Assembly: GCA_002189105.1 (NCBI GenBank)
Contig: NIOB01000006.1
Coordinates: 310,001-374,000 of the forward strand
Direction: 5' to 3'
Origin: Saccharibacillus soli
GTDB lineage: Bacteria; Bacillota; Bacilli; Paenibacillales; Paenibacillaceae
DNA length: 64,000 nt
A program made the position numbers and the translations under genes. Below are positions 17,216-26,856 of the stretch, in pieces. The notes under the pieces are model-generated. The model saw only the letters and a list, made by a program, of their open reading frames with translations, searched no databases and was not told the origin of the DNA. Position 1 is the first letter of the stretch. Each line of letters begins with the position of its first letter.

Positions 17216-19056
17216 GACCGCTCACCGGCTTTCGCAAATTGGGAACCCAGATGCTCGTCTACGTCATGCTCATCAGCTTGATCGTGTTGGCGGGCTTCTC
17301 TTATTTTATTTATTCGTTTATGCAAAATATGGTGCGTGAGCAGAATGAACGGCTGCTTCAGCAGCAGTTCCAGCAGCTTGACCACAATATCGGCAGTCTG
17401 GTGAGCGAAGTGGATCGGCTGTCGATGCTGTTTTTGCGGGATGAGCGGATTCAGAATCTGCTTTATGGCATTGCCGACAAGACCGAAGTGGAATTTTTGC
17501 AGTCCAAAAATGATGTGCAGAACGTCATTGATGATTTTATCGACAACTACGGCTATATCGACTCGATCTACATCACCTCGGATAATCTGGGTGCGGTAGG
17601 CGGCAGTCGGGATCGAACGCTGGTGTACTCGAAAGAAGAGTGGAAGAAAAGCTTCTTCAGCTCGGAGCCGTTCCAGCGGACGATTGAGCGGTATCCCGAA
17701 TTGATCCTGGAACCGGGCATCCGCAAGTCGTTCTATAATCCGTATCTCACGGGAACTCATGATGGCTATCTCATCAGCCTGATGCGGGGGACGCGGGCGA
17801 TCTATGATCCGAATACCAGCGCTACGCTGATCTTTAATATTGATGAACGGTATCTGGCTTCTCTGTATGCGGCTTCGCTGAAGCCCGACGAAGGCGGCAT
17901 GTATATTGTGGACGGCAGCGGCAAAATCCTCTCATCCAGCCGCCCTGAACAGATCGATCAGCAGGGTGCTTTTGTGCCCAATGCCGCCAATACCGGATCA
18001 TATGGCAGCTTCGATGAGCGTTCGGGAGAGCGGGATATGCAGATTGTCTATTATCGGATGAGTGCGGCTGATTGGTATCTGACCAAAGAAATCCCGCTTG
18101 GCCAATATTCGGCGCAGATCTTCGCAGTTCAGCGTCTGGTGGCTGTGGTGTTCCTGCTCAGTGTGCTGGCGATCTTCATCGCTTCGTATTTCTGGCTGCG
18201 CCGAATGACGCGCCCACTGCGGCTGCTGGCGGAGAAGATGCAGGATATGAGCCGCGGGGAACTTGGCGTCACCATGCGGCATATTCCCGGCAACGAGCTG
18301 GGGACATTGATTCGCCGCTTCAATGAGATGTCGCTGAGTATGGTGGAGCTGGTCGAGAAGAATAATGAGATTCAGGAGAAAAAGCGGGAGCTGGAAATCG
18401 AGGCGCTGCAATATCAGATCAATCCGCACTTCCTGTATAACACGCTGAATATGATTCGCTGGATGGCGGCGATCGTCAAGGCGGATAACATCGTCGGTAC
18501 GATTGTGGCACTGGGCAATCTGCTGAGGCCTGTCTTTTCCAAAAAAGATCCGATGTGTCCGCTGCGCGATGAACTGGACTATCTGGAGAATTATCTGACC
18601 ATCGCCAACATGCGCTTCAACGATGGGATCAAGTTTGAGGTGGGTGTACCGGAGGAGCTGCGGAATTGTCTGGTGCCCCGATTCATCCTTCAGCCGCTGA
18701 TTGAGAACTCGATTGCGGCCGGCCGCCGCACGGATGAGCCGGGCACCGAGATTGCCGTTCGTGCCTTTGAAGAAGGCGAGACGCTGCTGCTGACGGTCAC
18801 CGATTCCGGGGAAGGTCTGTCTGCCGGGGAAATCGCGGAACTTAACTATGGATTGGAGCTTGGCGAGGCGACCCGGCCGGGTGAAGGGGGCAGCGGCGTG
18901 GGCTTGAACAATGTCAATAAACGCATCAAGCTGTATTTTGGCGAAGAGTATGGAATTCGGTTTGTGCCCCGTGTGAGGGGCGCGGAAGTGGTGGTGACGC
19001 TGCCTGTCGTTCGGGATGATGGATTTGGCTCCCCACCGATGAAGGCAGAGGCTTGA
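17212..19056 (+). CDS. Sensor histidine kinase, YesM type
   Basis: The 614-residue membrane kinase has a first transmembrane helix at about 14-36, an extracellular dCache-like sensor (about 37-305), a second helix at about 309-329 and a HAMP linker. The His_kinase motif LQYQINPHFLYNTLNMIRW has phosphoacceptor H406. A HATPase domain ends the protein with N-box LQPLIENSIAAG and G-box GVGLNNVNKR. The N-box ends in AAG where this family commonly has KHG, a small departure whose effect is unknown. It probably senses an extracellular sugar, perhaps via the lipoprotein at 21463, and phosphorylates the YesN-type regulator. Its stop is followed by a terminator, so the transporter has its own promoter. 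Confidence 0.93.
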   Translation: MRPLTGFRKLGTQMLVYVMLISLIVLAGFSYFIYSFMQNMVREQNERLLQQQFQQLDHNIGSLVSEVDRLSMLFLRDERIQNLLYGIADKTEVEFLQSKNDVQNVIDDFIDNYGYIDSIYITSDNLGAVGGSRDRTLVYSKEEWKKSFFSSEPFQRTIERYPELILEPGIRKSFYNPYLTGTHDGYLISLMRGTRAIYDPNTSATLIFNIDERYLASLYAASLKPDEGGMYIVDGSGKILSSSRPEQIDQQGAFVPNAANTGSYGSFDERSGERDMQIVYYRMSAADWYLTKEIPLGQYSAQIFAVQRLVAVVFLLSVLAIFIASYFWLRRMTRPLRLLAEKMQDMSRGELGVTMRHIPGNELGTLIRRFNEMSLSMVELVEKNNEIQEKKRELEIEALQYQINPHFLYNTLNMIRWMAAIVKADNIVGTIVALGNLLRPVFSKKDPMCPLRDELDYLENYLTIANMRFNDGIKFEVGVPEELRNCLVPRFILQPLIENSIAAGRRTDEPGTEIAVRAFEEGETLLLTVTDSGEGLSAGEIAELNYGLELGEATRPGEGGSGVGLNNVNKRIKLYFGEEYGIRFVPRVRGAEVVVTLPVVRDDGFGSPPMKAEA

Positions 19057-19091
19057 TGCAGCCGCCTGCGGCCTGCACAAGCTGACTTTGC

Positions 19092-19126
19092 GGCCCGTGC
19101 CAGATGGCACGCGGCCTTTTTCTTTT
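19092..19126 (+). terminator. Terminator after the two-component genes
   Basis: The stem GGCC-CGTGCC (19092-19101) pairs with GGCACG-C-GGCC (19106-19116), with one bulged C, and is followed by TTTTTCTTTT. It separates the regulatory pair from the transporter operon. Confidence 0.85.
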
Positions 19127-19386
19127 CTGGATGAAGGGATGAAGGATGAAGAAATGCCTGCTTGCCCGCTATTCGTTCAAGCGATCGTGGAATCCTTCAA
19201 GTTAATGTGAACAAGCTGTGGATTTTTCAAGCAGACTGCGGGAAATTTCAGGCTTTGGCGATCAGGAAAGCGCTATCATAAAGTCAACCCCAACAAGTTC
19301 AAATCTACCGCTTACTGCGAGGGCCTGTGACCTTGGCATTATCAAGAACCGAAGGTCACAGGAACCCAGGGAAAAGGAGAGTCGCT
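19127..19386 (+). promoter_or_regulatory. Transporter operon leader, likely YesN target region
   Basis: This 260-base leader between the terminator and the first permease is the expected binding region for the YesN-type activator. It holds a TATCAT -10-like box (19274-19279) with no matching -35, as is common for activator-dependent promoters. A perfect 11-bp stem-loop follows: 19324-19334 CCTGTGACCTT with 19352-19362 AAGGTCACAGG, 17-nt loop. This hairpin is about ten bases before the AAAAGGAGAG ribosome binding site and could be an mRNA structure or a DNA operator. Confidence 0.5.
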
Positions 19387-20328
19387 ATGACATTCACGTA
19401 CGCCGCCAAGAAACAGGCCGCTGACAAGAAGGCGAAGCTGTTTCGCAAAGACGGAATCAAGCTGCTCCTCATGGCGCTGCCGTTCGTGATCTTCACGATC
19501 GCTTTCAGCTATGTGCCGCTGTTCGGTTGGATCTACGCCTTTTTCGACTACCGACCGGGGATTCCATTGGATCAGACGCCCTTCATCGGATTGGAGAACT
19601 TCCGCAACCTGCTGGTTGATCCGCGCATGGGTCCGGTGCTGATTAACACACTGGCTCTGAGCTTACTGTCCATTCTCATGGCGCCGATCCCCCTGCTGTT
19701 TGCCATCATGTTATCCGAAGTGAAGACGGAATGGTTCAAGCGGCTGGTGCAGACAGTATCGACACTGCCCAACTATATCAGCTGGATCATCGTCTTTTCG
19801 CTCGCGTTCAGCATGTTCAGCACAGAGGGAGCCGTCAACTCGATCATGATGAAGCTGGGTATCCCGGGCACACCGGTGGACGTACTCGGCAATTACGACC
19901 GGGTATGGACGGTGCAGACCCTGCTGCTGCTGTGGAAGTCGGTCGGCTGGAGCGCCATTATCTATCTGGCCGCTATCGTCGGGATCGATGCGGAACAATA
20001 TGATGCCGCCAAGGTTGACGGAGCCGGAAGGTTCCGCATGATCTGGCATATTACGATTCCAAGCATCATGCCAACGTTCATCGTGCTGCTGCTGCTGTCG
20101 GTCAGCAACCTGCTGTCAGCGGGCTTTGAACAGTATCTGGTCTTCAGTAACGTCATGATCGCCGACCGGATCGAAGTGCTTGATCTGTACGTGTATCGAC
20201 TGGGTCTCGTCACAGGTGACTATTCCTATTCGACAGCTGTTGGGATCTTCAAGACTGTAATCAGCGTCCTGCTGCTGTTCACTGTCAATGCCCTGTCCAA
20301 GAAAGTTCGGGGTCAGAGCATCATCTAA
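19387..20328 (+). CDS. Sugar ABC transporter permease, LplB type
   Basis: The protein of about 313 residues has six predicted transmembrane segments. The permease EAA loop that docks the ATPase reads YDAAKVDGAGRFRMIWHITI. The N-terminal pattern (LLLMALPFVIFTIAFSYVPLFGW) is typical of LplB/YteP-like permeases in Firmicute oligosaccharide importers. The frame extends 20 codons upstream to 19327, but AAAAGGAGAG supports ATG 19387. It forms a heterodimer with the next permease. No ATPase gene is present, so a shared MsmX-type ATPase encoded elsewhere is expected (established for such operons, inferred here). Confidence 0.93.
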   Translation: MTFTYAAKKQAADKKAKLFRKDGIKLLLMALPFVIFTIAFSYVPLFGWIYAFFDYRPGIPLDQTPFIGLENFRNLLVDPRMGPVLINTLALSLLSILMAPIPLLFAIMLSEVKTEWFKRLVQTVSTLPNYISWIIVFSLAFSMFSTEGAVNSIMMKLGIPGTPVDVLGNYDRVWTVQTLLLLWKSVGWSAIIYLAAIVGIDAEQYDAAKVDGAGRFRMIWHITIPSIMPTFIVLLLLSVSNLLSAGFEQYLVFSNVMIADRIEVLDLYVYRLGLVTGDYSYSTAVGIFKTVISVLLLFTVNALSKKVRGQSII

Positions 20329-20349
20329 CGATTCGGAAAGGAGATCGCC

Positions 20350-21270
20350 ATGACCACATCCGCCAATCTCAAACCCGACAGAATCCGCAGACATGTGGAC
20401 TGGAAGGACGTTCTGTTCAATATATTTAACTACACGTTCCTCAGCCTGCTTGTCATCGTGACCATCTATCCGTTCTATTATATCTTCATCTACTCAATCA
20501 GCGATTCCATCGAAGCCCAGAAGGGCGTCTTCCTCTGGCCGGCCGGGTTCTCGCTGGAAGCCTACAAGACTACCGTACAGCTTCCGGGTATCGCGGATGC
20601 CGCGCTGGTTACGCTGGGACGTACGATTCTCGGTACAATCATCACGGTACTCAGCTGTTCGTTCTTCGCTTATCTGATTACCAAGAATGAGCTTCCGTTC
20701 CGACGCCTCATCTATCGGTTCGTGCTGATTACGATGTACTTCAACGCGGGCTTCATTCCGTGGTACTTGACGATGAAGACGTATGGTCTGCAAAACAATT
20801 TCCTGCTGTACATCCTGCCTACCGCCATCTCGGGATTCAATATCATCCTCATCAAGACGTTCATCGAGCAGCTTCCGCCTTCGCTCGAAGAATCGGCGAA
20901 GATCGATGGCGCGGGGTACTTCCGGGTATTCACCAGCATCATCTTCCCGCTGTCCATGCCGATTGTGGCGACCATCGCCATCTTCTCGGCCGTGGGGCAG
21001 TGGAACACCTGGTTCGATAACTTCTTCCTGGTCGAGAATCCCAAGCTTCAGACGCTTCAGCTGGTGCTGTACAATTTCCTCAATCAATCAAGCAGCCTGT
21101 CGAACATGAGCACCGAACAGCTGACGCGGGGAGATATGGTCCGAACGCTTACTCCGCAGTCGATTCGGATGACGATCACCATGCTGGTCACCCTGCCGAT
21201 CGTACTCGTCTACCCGCTGCTTCAGCGTTATTTCGTCAAGGGCATCATGATCGGTGCGGTAAAAGGTTAA
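20350..21270 (+). CDS. Sugar ABC transporter permease, YtcP type
   Basis: The 306-residue partner permease has six transmembrane segments. The cytosolic EAA loop reads LEESAKIDGAGYFRVFTSII and the C-terminus is the conserved YFVKGIMIGAVKG. It follows the first permease after 21 bases, with GGAAAGGAG before the ATG. Together with the lipoprotein at 21463 it forms a carbohydrate uptake 1-type importer, presumably for oligosaccharides later trimmed by the glycosidases of this locus. Confidence 0.93.
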   Translation: MTTSANLKPDRIRRHVDWKDVLFNIFNYTFLSLLVIVTIYPFYYIFIYSISDSIEAQKGVFLWPAGFSLEAYKTTVQLPGIADAALVTLGRTILGTIITVLSCSFFAYLITKNELPFRRLIYRFVLITMYFNAGFIPWYLTMKTYGLQNNFLLYILPTAISGFNIILIKTFIEQLPPSLEESAKIDGAGYFRVFTSIIFPLSMPIVATIAIFSAVGQWNTWFDNFFLVENPKLQTLQLVLYNFLNQSSSLSNMSTEQLTRGDMVRTLTPQSIRMTITMLVTLPIVLVYPLLQRYFVKGIMIGAVKG

Positions 21271-21462
21271 TTCCAGCCGCTGTCTGATCGCCGTTTGTAT
21301 CGGATTAGCCGGTGTTTCGTGTTCTGCCTTGCTCAGAAGATCTATTTGGATTCGCCAATTCGCATCCAGCGAACGAGTCTTCCGGGCAAGGTGGGCGTGG
21401 GAGCCGATAGTCATAAGCAAGCTTTGGAGCACTCAGATCCACATTCAGAGGAGGGTCAACGT

Positions 21463-23211
21463 ATGAGAAAAAAAGCGGGGTTTCGCCTGGCGCTTCCAGC
21501 GCTGCTGATGATGTCGATGCTGGTGTCCGCCTGCTCCGGGGGTTCCGGCAGCACGACGGCTACCAACAATGAGGAAGGTGGCAAAACAGCCGAAGGATCG
21601 TCCGATCAACTGACGACGCTGCGCGTGCTGGTCATGGAACCGGGAACCACCTGGAACTCGCATCAAGACAGCGACGTGATGAAAGAGATTGCCAAGAAAG
21701 TCGGCGTCAAGATCGAATACGTGGAAGCGGACGAGAACAAGTTCAACGTGCTGCTCGCTGGCGGCGATCTTCCGGACATCGTACGTGCCGATCCGATCAA
21801 ATATCAAAAGCAGCTGATTGAAGGCGGCCTGATCGTCCCAATGGACGACATGTTGGCCGAACAGGGCAAAGACATCACGGCGAACATCCCAACTGTCGTG
21901 GACTACAGCAAAAAGAACTGGAGCAATGGCACCAACAAGCTGTACTTCCTGCCGCCGCAGGTTCAGCCTAAGCCAGGCAAATCCGTGCAGCCGATTACCA
22001 TTGGCCCTACCATTCGTTGGGATTGGTACAAAGAGATCGGCGCACCGGAAATCAACACCATGGATGACCTGCTGAGTGCCGTGGAACAGATCGTGGCGAA
22101 GCATCCCAAGACGGACGACGGCAAGCCGGTCTACGGCGTCTCGATGTGGCAGGACTGGGGCATCTGGCCTTATCTGATTCCGCCCATCACCTTCACCGAA
22201 GTCACCGGAGCAACCAGCGACTTGACGGCTGCGAAGGTGGGCACCAGCGACTTTATCAGCGTGCTGACGGATGAGTCGTCGAACTTCTGGACGGCGATGG
22301 ACTTCTATAACAAGGCCTACCGCAAAGGCCTGCTTGATCCCGATTCCCTGACGATGAAAAACAATGACTATATGGCCAAAGCCACTTCCGGTCAGATCGT
22401 CGTTGGCCCGGCAACCTGGGCAATGGGTGACTTCAATGCCCAGCATACGGAAGATGGCAAGGGCTACATCGTCGTACCTGCCGGTAAGCTGGCCTGGACG
22501 GGTCAAGTCAATCCAATTGGCTGGTCCGACAAATCGTACAGCATCTCGAAGAGTTCCAAAAATCCGAAAAAAGCGATGGAGTTCCTGAACTACATCTACT
22601 CGTATGAAGGCGCACGCACCATGTACAACGGCATCGAAGGCCAGCATTGGAAGATGGAAAATGGCGTACCTAAGCTGACTCCGGAAACGCTGGCACTCAA
22701 AGCCAAGGGTGGAGCGGACTACGAAGCATCGGGCCTGTCGCTTGACCGCAATATCATCGGTCTGGGCGGTGACTTCGTGAACCCGAACGACAAACAGCCA
22801 ATCGACTTGTTCACTTCCGAGGAAGCCCTGGAAAAAGCGGCAACCGCACTGGAAAAAGACTTCGCCCAGCACTATGGAGCCAAATATTCCGGTCAGGTGT
22901 TCCAGAAGCAGATCGAAGAAGGCAAGTTGGATACGTACACAACCTGGATGAACGGTCTGTCGGACGAAGAAATCCTTAAGAGCACAACCGTACCGGGCGT
23001 GGTTCTGCCAGAAGATCGCAAGAAACAGGAAGCTTCGCTCAAGGAGCTGGCAGCCCGTGAAGCGGCGAAGATCATCCTGTCGAAAGACGACGCTTCGTTC
23101 GCCAAAGCCAAACAAGCTGCGCTCGACTCGTTCAAAAAAGCTGGCGCAGACGACTTCACGCAGTTCTACAACGGTGAAGTGCAGCGCCTCAGAAGCGAGC
23201 ATGGATTGTAA
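21463..23211 (+). CDS. Extracellular solute-binding lipoprotein
   Basis: The 582-residue precursor has a basic start (MRKKAGFRLALPALL) and lipobox LVSAC (C24), followed by a Gly/Ser/Thr linker and a family-1-type sugar-binding fold. Its size and motifs (LLAGGDLPDIVRAD; IKYQKQLIEGGLIVPMDD) fit LipO/YtcQ-like binding proteins of LplB/YtcP transporters. The frame is open 56 codons upstream, but CAGAGGAGGG and the signal peptide fix the start at 21463. The last 170 residues are Lys/Ala/Glu-rich helices. It captures the imported sugar at the membrane surface. A hairpin downstream may raise its transcript level relative to the glycosidase genes. Confidence 0.93.
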   Translation: MRKKAGFRLALPALLMMSMLVSACSGGSGSTTATNNEEGGKTAEGSSDQLTTLRVLVMEPGTTWNSHQDSDVMKEIAKKVGVKIEYVEADENKFNVLLAGGDLPDIVRADPIKYQKQLIEGGLIVPMDDMLAEQGKDITANIPTVVDYSKKNWSNGTNKLYFLPPQVQPKPGKSVQPITIGPTIRWDWYKEIGAPEINTMDDLLSAVEQIVAKHPKTDDGKPVYGVSMWQDWGIWPYLIPPITFTEVTGATSDLTAAKVGTSDFISVLTDESSNFWTAMDFYNKAYRKGLLDPDSLTMKNNDYMAKATSGQIVVGPATWAMGDFNAQHTEDGKGYIVVPAGKLAWTGQVNPIGWSDKSYSISKSSKNPKKAMEFLNYIYSYEGARTMYNGIEGQHWKMENGVPKLTPETLALKAKGGADYEASGLSLDRNIIGLGGDFVNPNDKQPIDLFTSEEALEKAATALEKDFAQHYGAKYSGQVFQKQIEEGKLDTYTTWMNGLSDEEILKSTTVPGVVLPEDRKKQEASLKELAAREAAKIILSKDDASFAKAKQAALDSFKKAGADDFTQFYNGEVQRLRSEHGL

Positions 23212-23392
23212 GTTGACGGTCATTCTGTATCGAAGATGAGTTCTCTGCTGATTCGTCTCCCAGTGAGTTCCGGCGATTGGTGAATCGCGGCAAGCCGTGT
23301 GAAATCGTGTGGACTCTGGAGGACGGACATAAGGTCGAGAAGTGCATATGGCGTGAAGGTACAGGCAGCTAGAGCATACGATCCACAAACAA

Positions 23393-23432
23393 GCGGCGCT
23401 GTTCGGGAAACCGGGAGCGCCGCGATTGTTTA
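23393..23432 (+). terminator. Possible leaky terminator inside the locus
   Basis: An 8-bp GC stem (23393-23400 GCGGCGCT with 23416-23423 AGCGCCGC) is followed by GATTGTTTA, a poor T tract. Partial termination here would keep binding-protein mRNA above glycosidase mRNA. Confidence 0.5.
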
Positions 23433-23512
23433 TCGCGGGGTGTAAAATCGCGTGAGATGAACAATGACGTGGGTGGGTCGGGGCTGGAATCGGGTGTGGT
23501 CGATCAGATGAA

Positions 23513-23576
23513 TGATCGGATTAGCGAGTGATGGAATTGACGAATGATGGAATTGACAAGTGATCGGGTTGCGCTG
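23513..23576. repeat. Four tandem 16-bp units
   Basis: Units start at 23513, 23529, 23545 and 23561, each with TGAT. The two middle units share TGATGGAATTGACRA and the outer two begin TGATCGG. The array is degenerate and non-coding. It may be a replication-slippage relic or a multi-site protein-binding array. Confidence 0.6.
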
Positions 23577-23745
23577 CGATATACAGCGTCTTGCCGTCTT
23601 GTTACAGCACGGGCGATTCGGCTGAACTCGCCGCCTAATGCTCTCGCTGCTGTTCTGTGATTCCTGCCGAATGTCCCAGCGTGATTGCTGCTCAACGAGC
23701 AGCGAATCCGCGTACTCAAACAGCGTGTGAAAGGAGCAAAAGGTC

Positions 23746-26700
23746 ATGACAGATTCCTATGAGCCGGACGCGAACCGGTTCTCCAGTGAAAGAGAGGAAG
23801 CGGGGATTCGTTATCTCGATGAGGTGCAAGATGAATCCTATCGCCGCTCCTCGCTGCACGGCGATGCACATGTCGAAGCGGAATTTCGGCTGCCTGTCCG
23901 GGCAGCGAAGTTCCGGCGCCTCGAAGCAGGATCAACAGAGCAAAGCGGGCATAACGCCGACCGATTCACATCGGCGGCTGATGGCAAGTCCTCTGAATCC
24001 GCTTCGGATCGGATGTCGTTATATCTGTCCGGCCGCTGGCGAATGAAAGGTTGTGAGCCGACCGATCCCGGCGATCCCGCGCCTTTTACCGGATGGTTTG
24101 GACGTCGTGGTCAAGAGAGCCAGGGGATGCAGGAGAAGTGGTACACACCAGGCTATGACCGCAGCGACTGGGATGAAGTCACGGTGCCTTCGACGGTTCA
24201 GAAGTCGCTGATTGAGCTGGGCAAGCTGCCTGATCCGCATTGGGACACGAACACGATTGACGAACTCGAAGAACATGGGGAGCCTAAGGAATTCCCGGCC
24301 TGGTTCCGCCGCACGCGAGTGGAACGGCAGGACTGGTGGCTGGCGAAGACTTTTTCGCTGCCGGAGGAATGGAGAGGGCGTCAGCTGACCCTTCGGTTTG
24401 GCGGCATGGATTATTCCGGTACGGTATTCGTAAACGGACAGTCGCTGGGACATCATGTCGGCATGTTCGGAGGGCCGGACCTCGATATTACCGATCTGGT
24501 TGGACTGGGCAGTGACTCCAGCAATGAGCTGGTCGTACGTCTCGATCAAGCGCCGCAGTCCTGGAACGGCAAGCTCAAGGGCAGTCCGGGCTTCGGCTGG
24601 CACTATGGTCATCTGATCTCGCTGGGGCTGTGGCAGGATGTGATCGTAACCGCTGAAGCGGATGTCTCGGTGCGTGACCCTTATGTCACGACCGAATCCA
24701 TTGGTGAAGAAGGTGCCAAGCTCTGCATCGCGTATACGCTGGATAGTCTGCTGGCGCAGCGAACGGACGTAAGCACCGAGCTGGTCATCCGACGTAAGCT
24801 AACCAGCGGAGGGGTTCGTGAGCCGAACGCCGCCAACCGTGGTGTAACTGACCGTAATGGGGATGGGACACATCCCCATCCATCCGGTCCTGATCCAACC
24901 GAGGAGCTTCGCTTCCTCGCGGAAACTGAGATTGAATATGGACGCAGCTGCTTCTCGGCGTCGATTGTTCTGCCCAATCCTGCACTCTGGTGGCCGAATG
25001 GATATGGCGAACCGGCGTTATACGAACTGGAGATTCTCGTCTCCACAGCCGCACAGACAGCCGATGGCAGTCCGTCTTCGCCTGATTCGCTTCATCGGCT
25101 CCAGACAACGTTTGGCGTCCGTACGGTGGAGATGTCGCCTGCGCTAGGTGCCAAGCCTGAAGAGGATTACCGCTGGCAGTTTGTCATCAACGGGGTGCCG
25201 ATGTTTGTCAAAGGCGCGAACTGGTGCTGGCCGGAGCCTCTGCTGGAGCAGGATGAGCGGCGGTACGAGCGTCTGCTGGAACTGGCGCGTCGCGGGGGCG
25301 TCCAGATGCTGCGAGCCTGGGGCGGCGGCCTGGTGGAATCGGATGCCTTTTACCAGAGATGTGATGAAAAAGGGTTGATGGTCTATCAGGAATTCCCGCT
25401 CTGCTGGGGTCCGCCGGATTCACCCCATACCGATCTGGGCGTTCTCGACCGTCAGGTGTCGCGCAGCATCAAGCGTCTGCGAAGTCATCCGAGTCTCGTC
25501 ATGTGGGGGGGCGGCAACGAAAACGGCGCACACGGCGGAGCGGACGAAGGGTTGTTCCTGGTTGGACGACGCTGCCGGGGATTGGACCCGTCGAGACCTT
25601 TTCACCGGACGGACCCGTGGGGAGGCAGTGTGCATAACTGGGATGTGTATCACGGCGGGGAGCCGCTGGAGCAATCGACGCTTGGCATGCCTTCGGTATT
25701 CTACGGCGAATACGGGATTCCCAGTCAGCCAAGCCGCGAGAGCTGTCTGCGCTGCATGCCCGAGGAGCAGCTTGACGTCTTTCCGCCAACGGAAGACAGC
25801 CGGGGCTGGAAGGCACATTTCCATCAATTTGGCCTCAAAGACATTATCAAAGTGATGCGTTATGGCGCTTACGGCCCGATTCGGAGCTGGGACGATTACA
25901 TGCTCTATTCGCAGAGTGCGCAGGGGAACTCGATCGCCTTTACCGGAGATGTTCAGCGTGCCGGTTCCGGCCGGGGCAAGACGGGCTTCTGGTACTACAA
26001 ATTCAGCGAGCTGTTCCCCGGTCATTCATGGGGCGTGGTTGATTTCTATGGGACACCCAAACTTTCGTATTATCGGGCCAGACAGACCTGCCTGCCGAGA
26101 AGCGCTTTTGTCGCCTATGAAAAGTCGGAAGGGTGGAAGGCGGGAGAGACATTCCGATTCTCCCTATACGCGGCCAACGACACGCGGGAGCCATTGGAGC
26201 AGGCAAGGGTTGAGGTGGTCTTATACAACGCATCGCTTCAGAACATGCAGTCATGGACGTGGGCATCGCTCACCCTCTCCGCAGGAGAGACGGCGGAACT
26301 GAACAGTGCGGAGTGGGTGCTGCCTCATGAACAGAGTCTACTCGCTCCCTTTCTGCTGGCGGTGTCTCTGCATACCGAGCAGGGGGTTCTGCTGTCTGAT
26401 CGCTGGTACGCTTTCAACGGGCAGCCCAAGACGGAGGAACTGTTGGCGTTCGAGCAGGCGCACCGGCATCAGGCCAATGAGTATCCCGAAGAGGAAGCCA
26501 TTCAAGCCTTCGACATGTATGGCAATCTGCCAGATGCACCTCTGCGGAATCTGCCTGAGACGGCACTCGAATGGATGTTTGAAGACGGGGAGACGACAGG
26601 CGGGAAGATTAGGATACAAAATGTCGGGGAATATCCGGCTTATCGGGTGATTATCGAAGGATTCCCCTCGGCCTGGGATAGTTATCTGGAAGACAATGAT

Positions 26701-26856
26701 TTGGGTCTGCGCCCAGGTGAGCAGCGGCAGATTGCCTATGAGACAGGTCTGGGGGGAGATCTGGATCATCTGAAGATCGGGGCATGGAACGCAAAGGCCG
26801 TAACGGCGAAAGCGGCGATGGCGTCAAGCGCACAGGGACAGGGGGAGAGACGATGA
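23746..26856 (+). CDS. GH2 beta-mannosidase-like glycoside hydrolase
   Basis: The 1036-residue enzyme has an N-terminal sugar-binding jelly roll (from about 90; FFNGQ-type loop seen as TVFVNGQSLGHHVGMF), an immunoglobulin-like domain and a TIM barrel. The predicted acid/base is E592 in MWGGGNENG and the nucleophile E655 in FYGEYGIPSQP. A C-terminal Ig-like region follows. The WGGGNE variant favours the beta-mannosidase branch of GH2 over beta-galactosidase, but related GH2 enzymes also remove other beta-linked sugars. Residues 1-89 are a charged, low-complexity leader that is neither a signal peptide nor part of the usual fold. AAAGGAG lies nine bases before ATG 23746. Likely cytoplasmic; coupled by ATGA overlap to the next gene. 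Confidence 0.88.
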   Translation: MTDSYEPDANRFSSEREEAGIRYLDEVQDESYRRSSLHGDAHVEAEFRLPVRAAKFRRLEAGSTEQSGHNADRFTSAADGKSSESASDRMSLYLSGRWRMKGCEPTDPGDPAPFTGWFGRRGQESQGMQEKWYTPGYDRSDWDEVTVPSTVQKSLIELGKLPDPHWDTNTIDELEEHGEPKEFPAWFRRTRVERQDWWLAKTFSLPEEWRGRQLTLRFGGMDYSGTVFVNGQSLGHHVGMFGGPDLDITDLVGLGSDSSNELVVRLDQAPQSWNGKLKGSPGFGWHYGHLISLGLWQDVIVTAEADVSVRDPYVTTESIGEEGAKLCIAYTLDSLLAQRTDVSTELVIRRKLTSGGVREPNAANRGVTDRNGDGTHPHPSGPDPTEELRFLAETEIEYGRSCFSASIVLPNPALWWPNGYGEPALYELEILVSTAAQTADGSPSSPDSLHRLQTTFGVRTVEMSPALGAKPEEDYRWQFVINGVPMFVKGANWCWPEPLLEQDERRYERLLELARRGGVQMLRAWGGGLVESDAFYQRCDEKGLMVYQEFPLCWGPPDSPHTDLGVLDRQVSRSIKRLRSHPSLVMWGGGNENGAHGGADEGLFLVGRRCRGLDPSRPFHRTDPWGGSVHNWDVYHGGEPLEQSTLGMPSVFYGEYGIPSQPSRESCLRCMPEEQLDVFPPTEDSRGWKAHFHQFGLKDIIKVMRYGAYGPIRSWDDYMLYSQSAQGNSIAFTGDVQRAGSGRGKTGFWYYKFSELFPGHSWGVVDFYGTPKLSYYRARQTCLPRSAFVAYEKSEGWKAGETFRFSLYAANDTREPLEQARVEVVLYNASLQNMQSWTWASLTLSAGETAELNSAEWVLPHEQSLLAPFLLAVSLHTEQGVLLSDRWYAFNGQPKTEELLAFEQAHRHQANEYPEEEAIQAFDMYGNLPDAPLRNLPETALEWMFEDGETTGGKIRIQNVGEYPAYRVIIEGFPSAWDSYLEDNDLGLRPGEQRQIAYETGLGGDLDHLKIGAWNAKAVTAKAAMASSAQGQGERR

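Larger units (their letters stand above)
23212..23745 (+). other. Long intra-locus spacer with hairpin and tandem repeat
   Basis: This 534-base gap separates the transporter genes from the glycosidase genes. It contains a GC-rich hairpin (23393-23423) and four tandem 16-bp units (23513-23576). A weak 30-codon frame (23280-23372) has no ribosome binding site. No recognisable gene is present. A promoter for the downstream genes may lie here, but no clear -35/-10 pair was found. Confidence 0.5.

Noticed and set aside
19092-19126. Riboswitch before the transporter operon
   Set aside because: The structure is a simple hairpin with a T run, and no known aptamer core was recognised.
23280-23372. 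30-codon frame starting GTG (contains KPCEIVWTLEDGHKVEK)
   Set aside because: The composition looks protein-like, but no ribosome binding site precedes it and it is too short to judge; it might be a gene remnant.
21445-23388. 647-codon minus-strand frame
   Set aside because: It is antisense to a clear sugar-binding lipoprotein; the long opening follows from codon bias, and no protein family features are seen.
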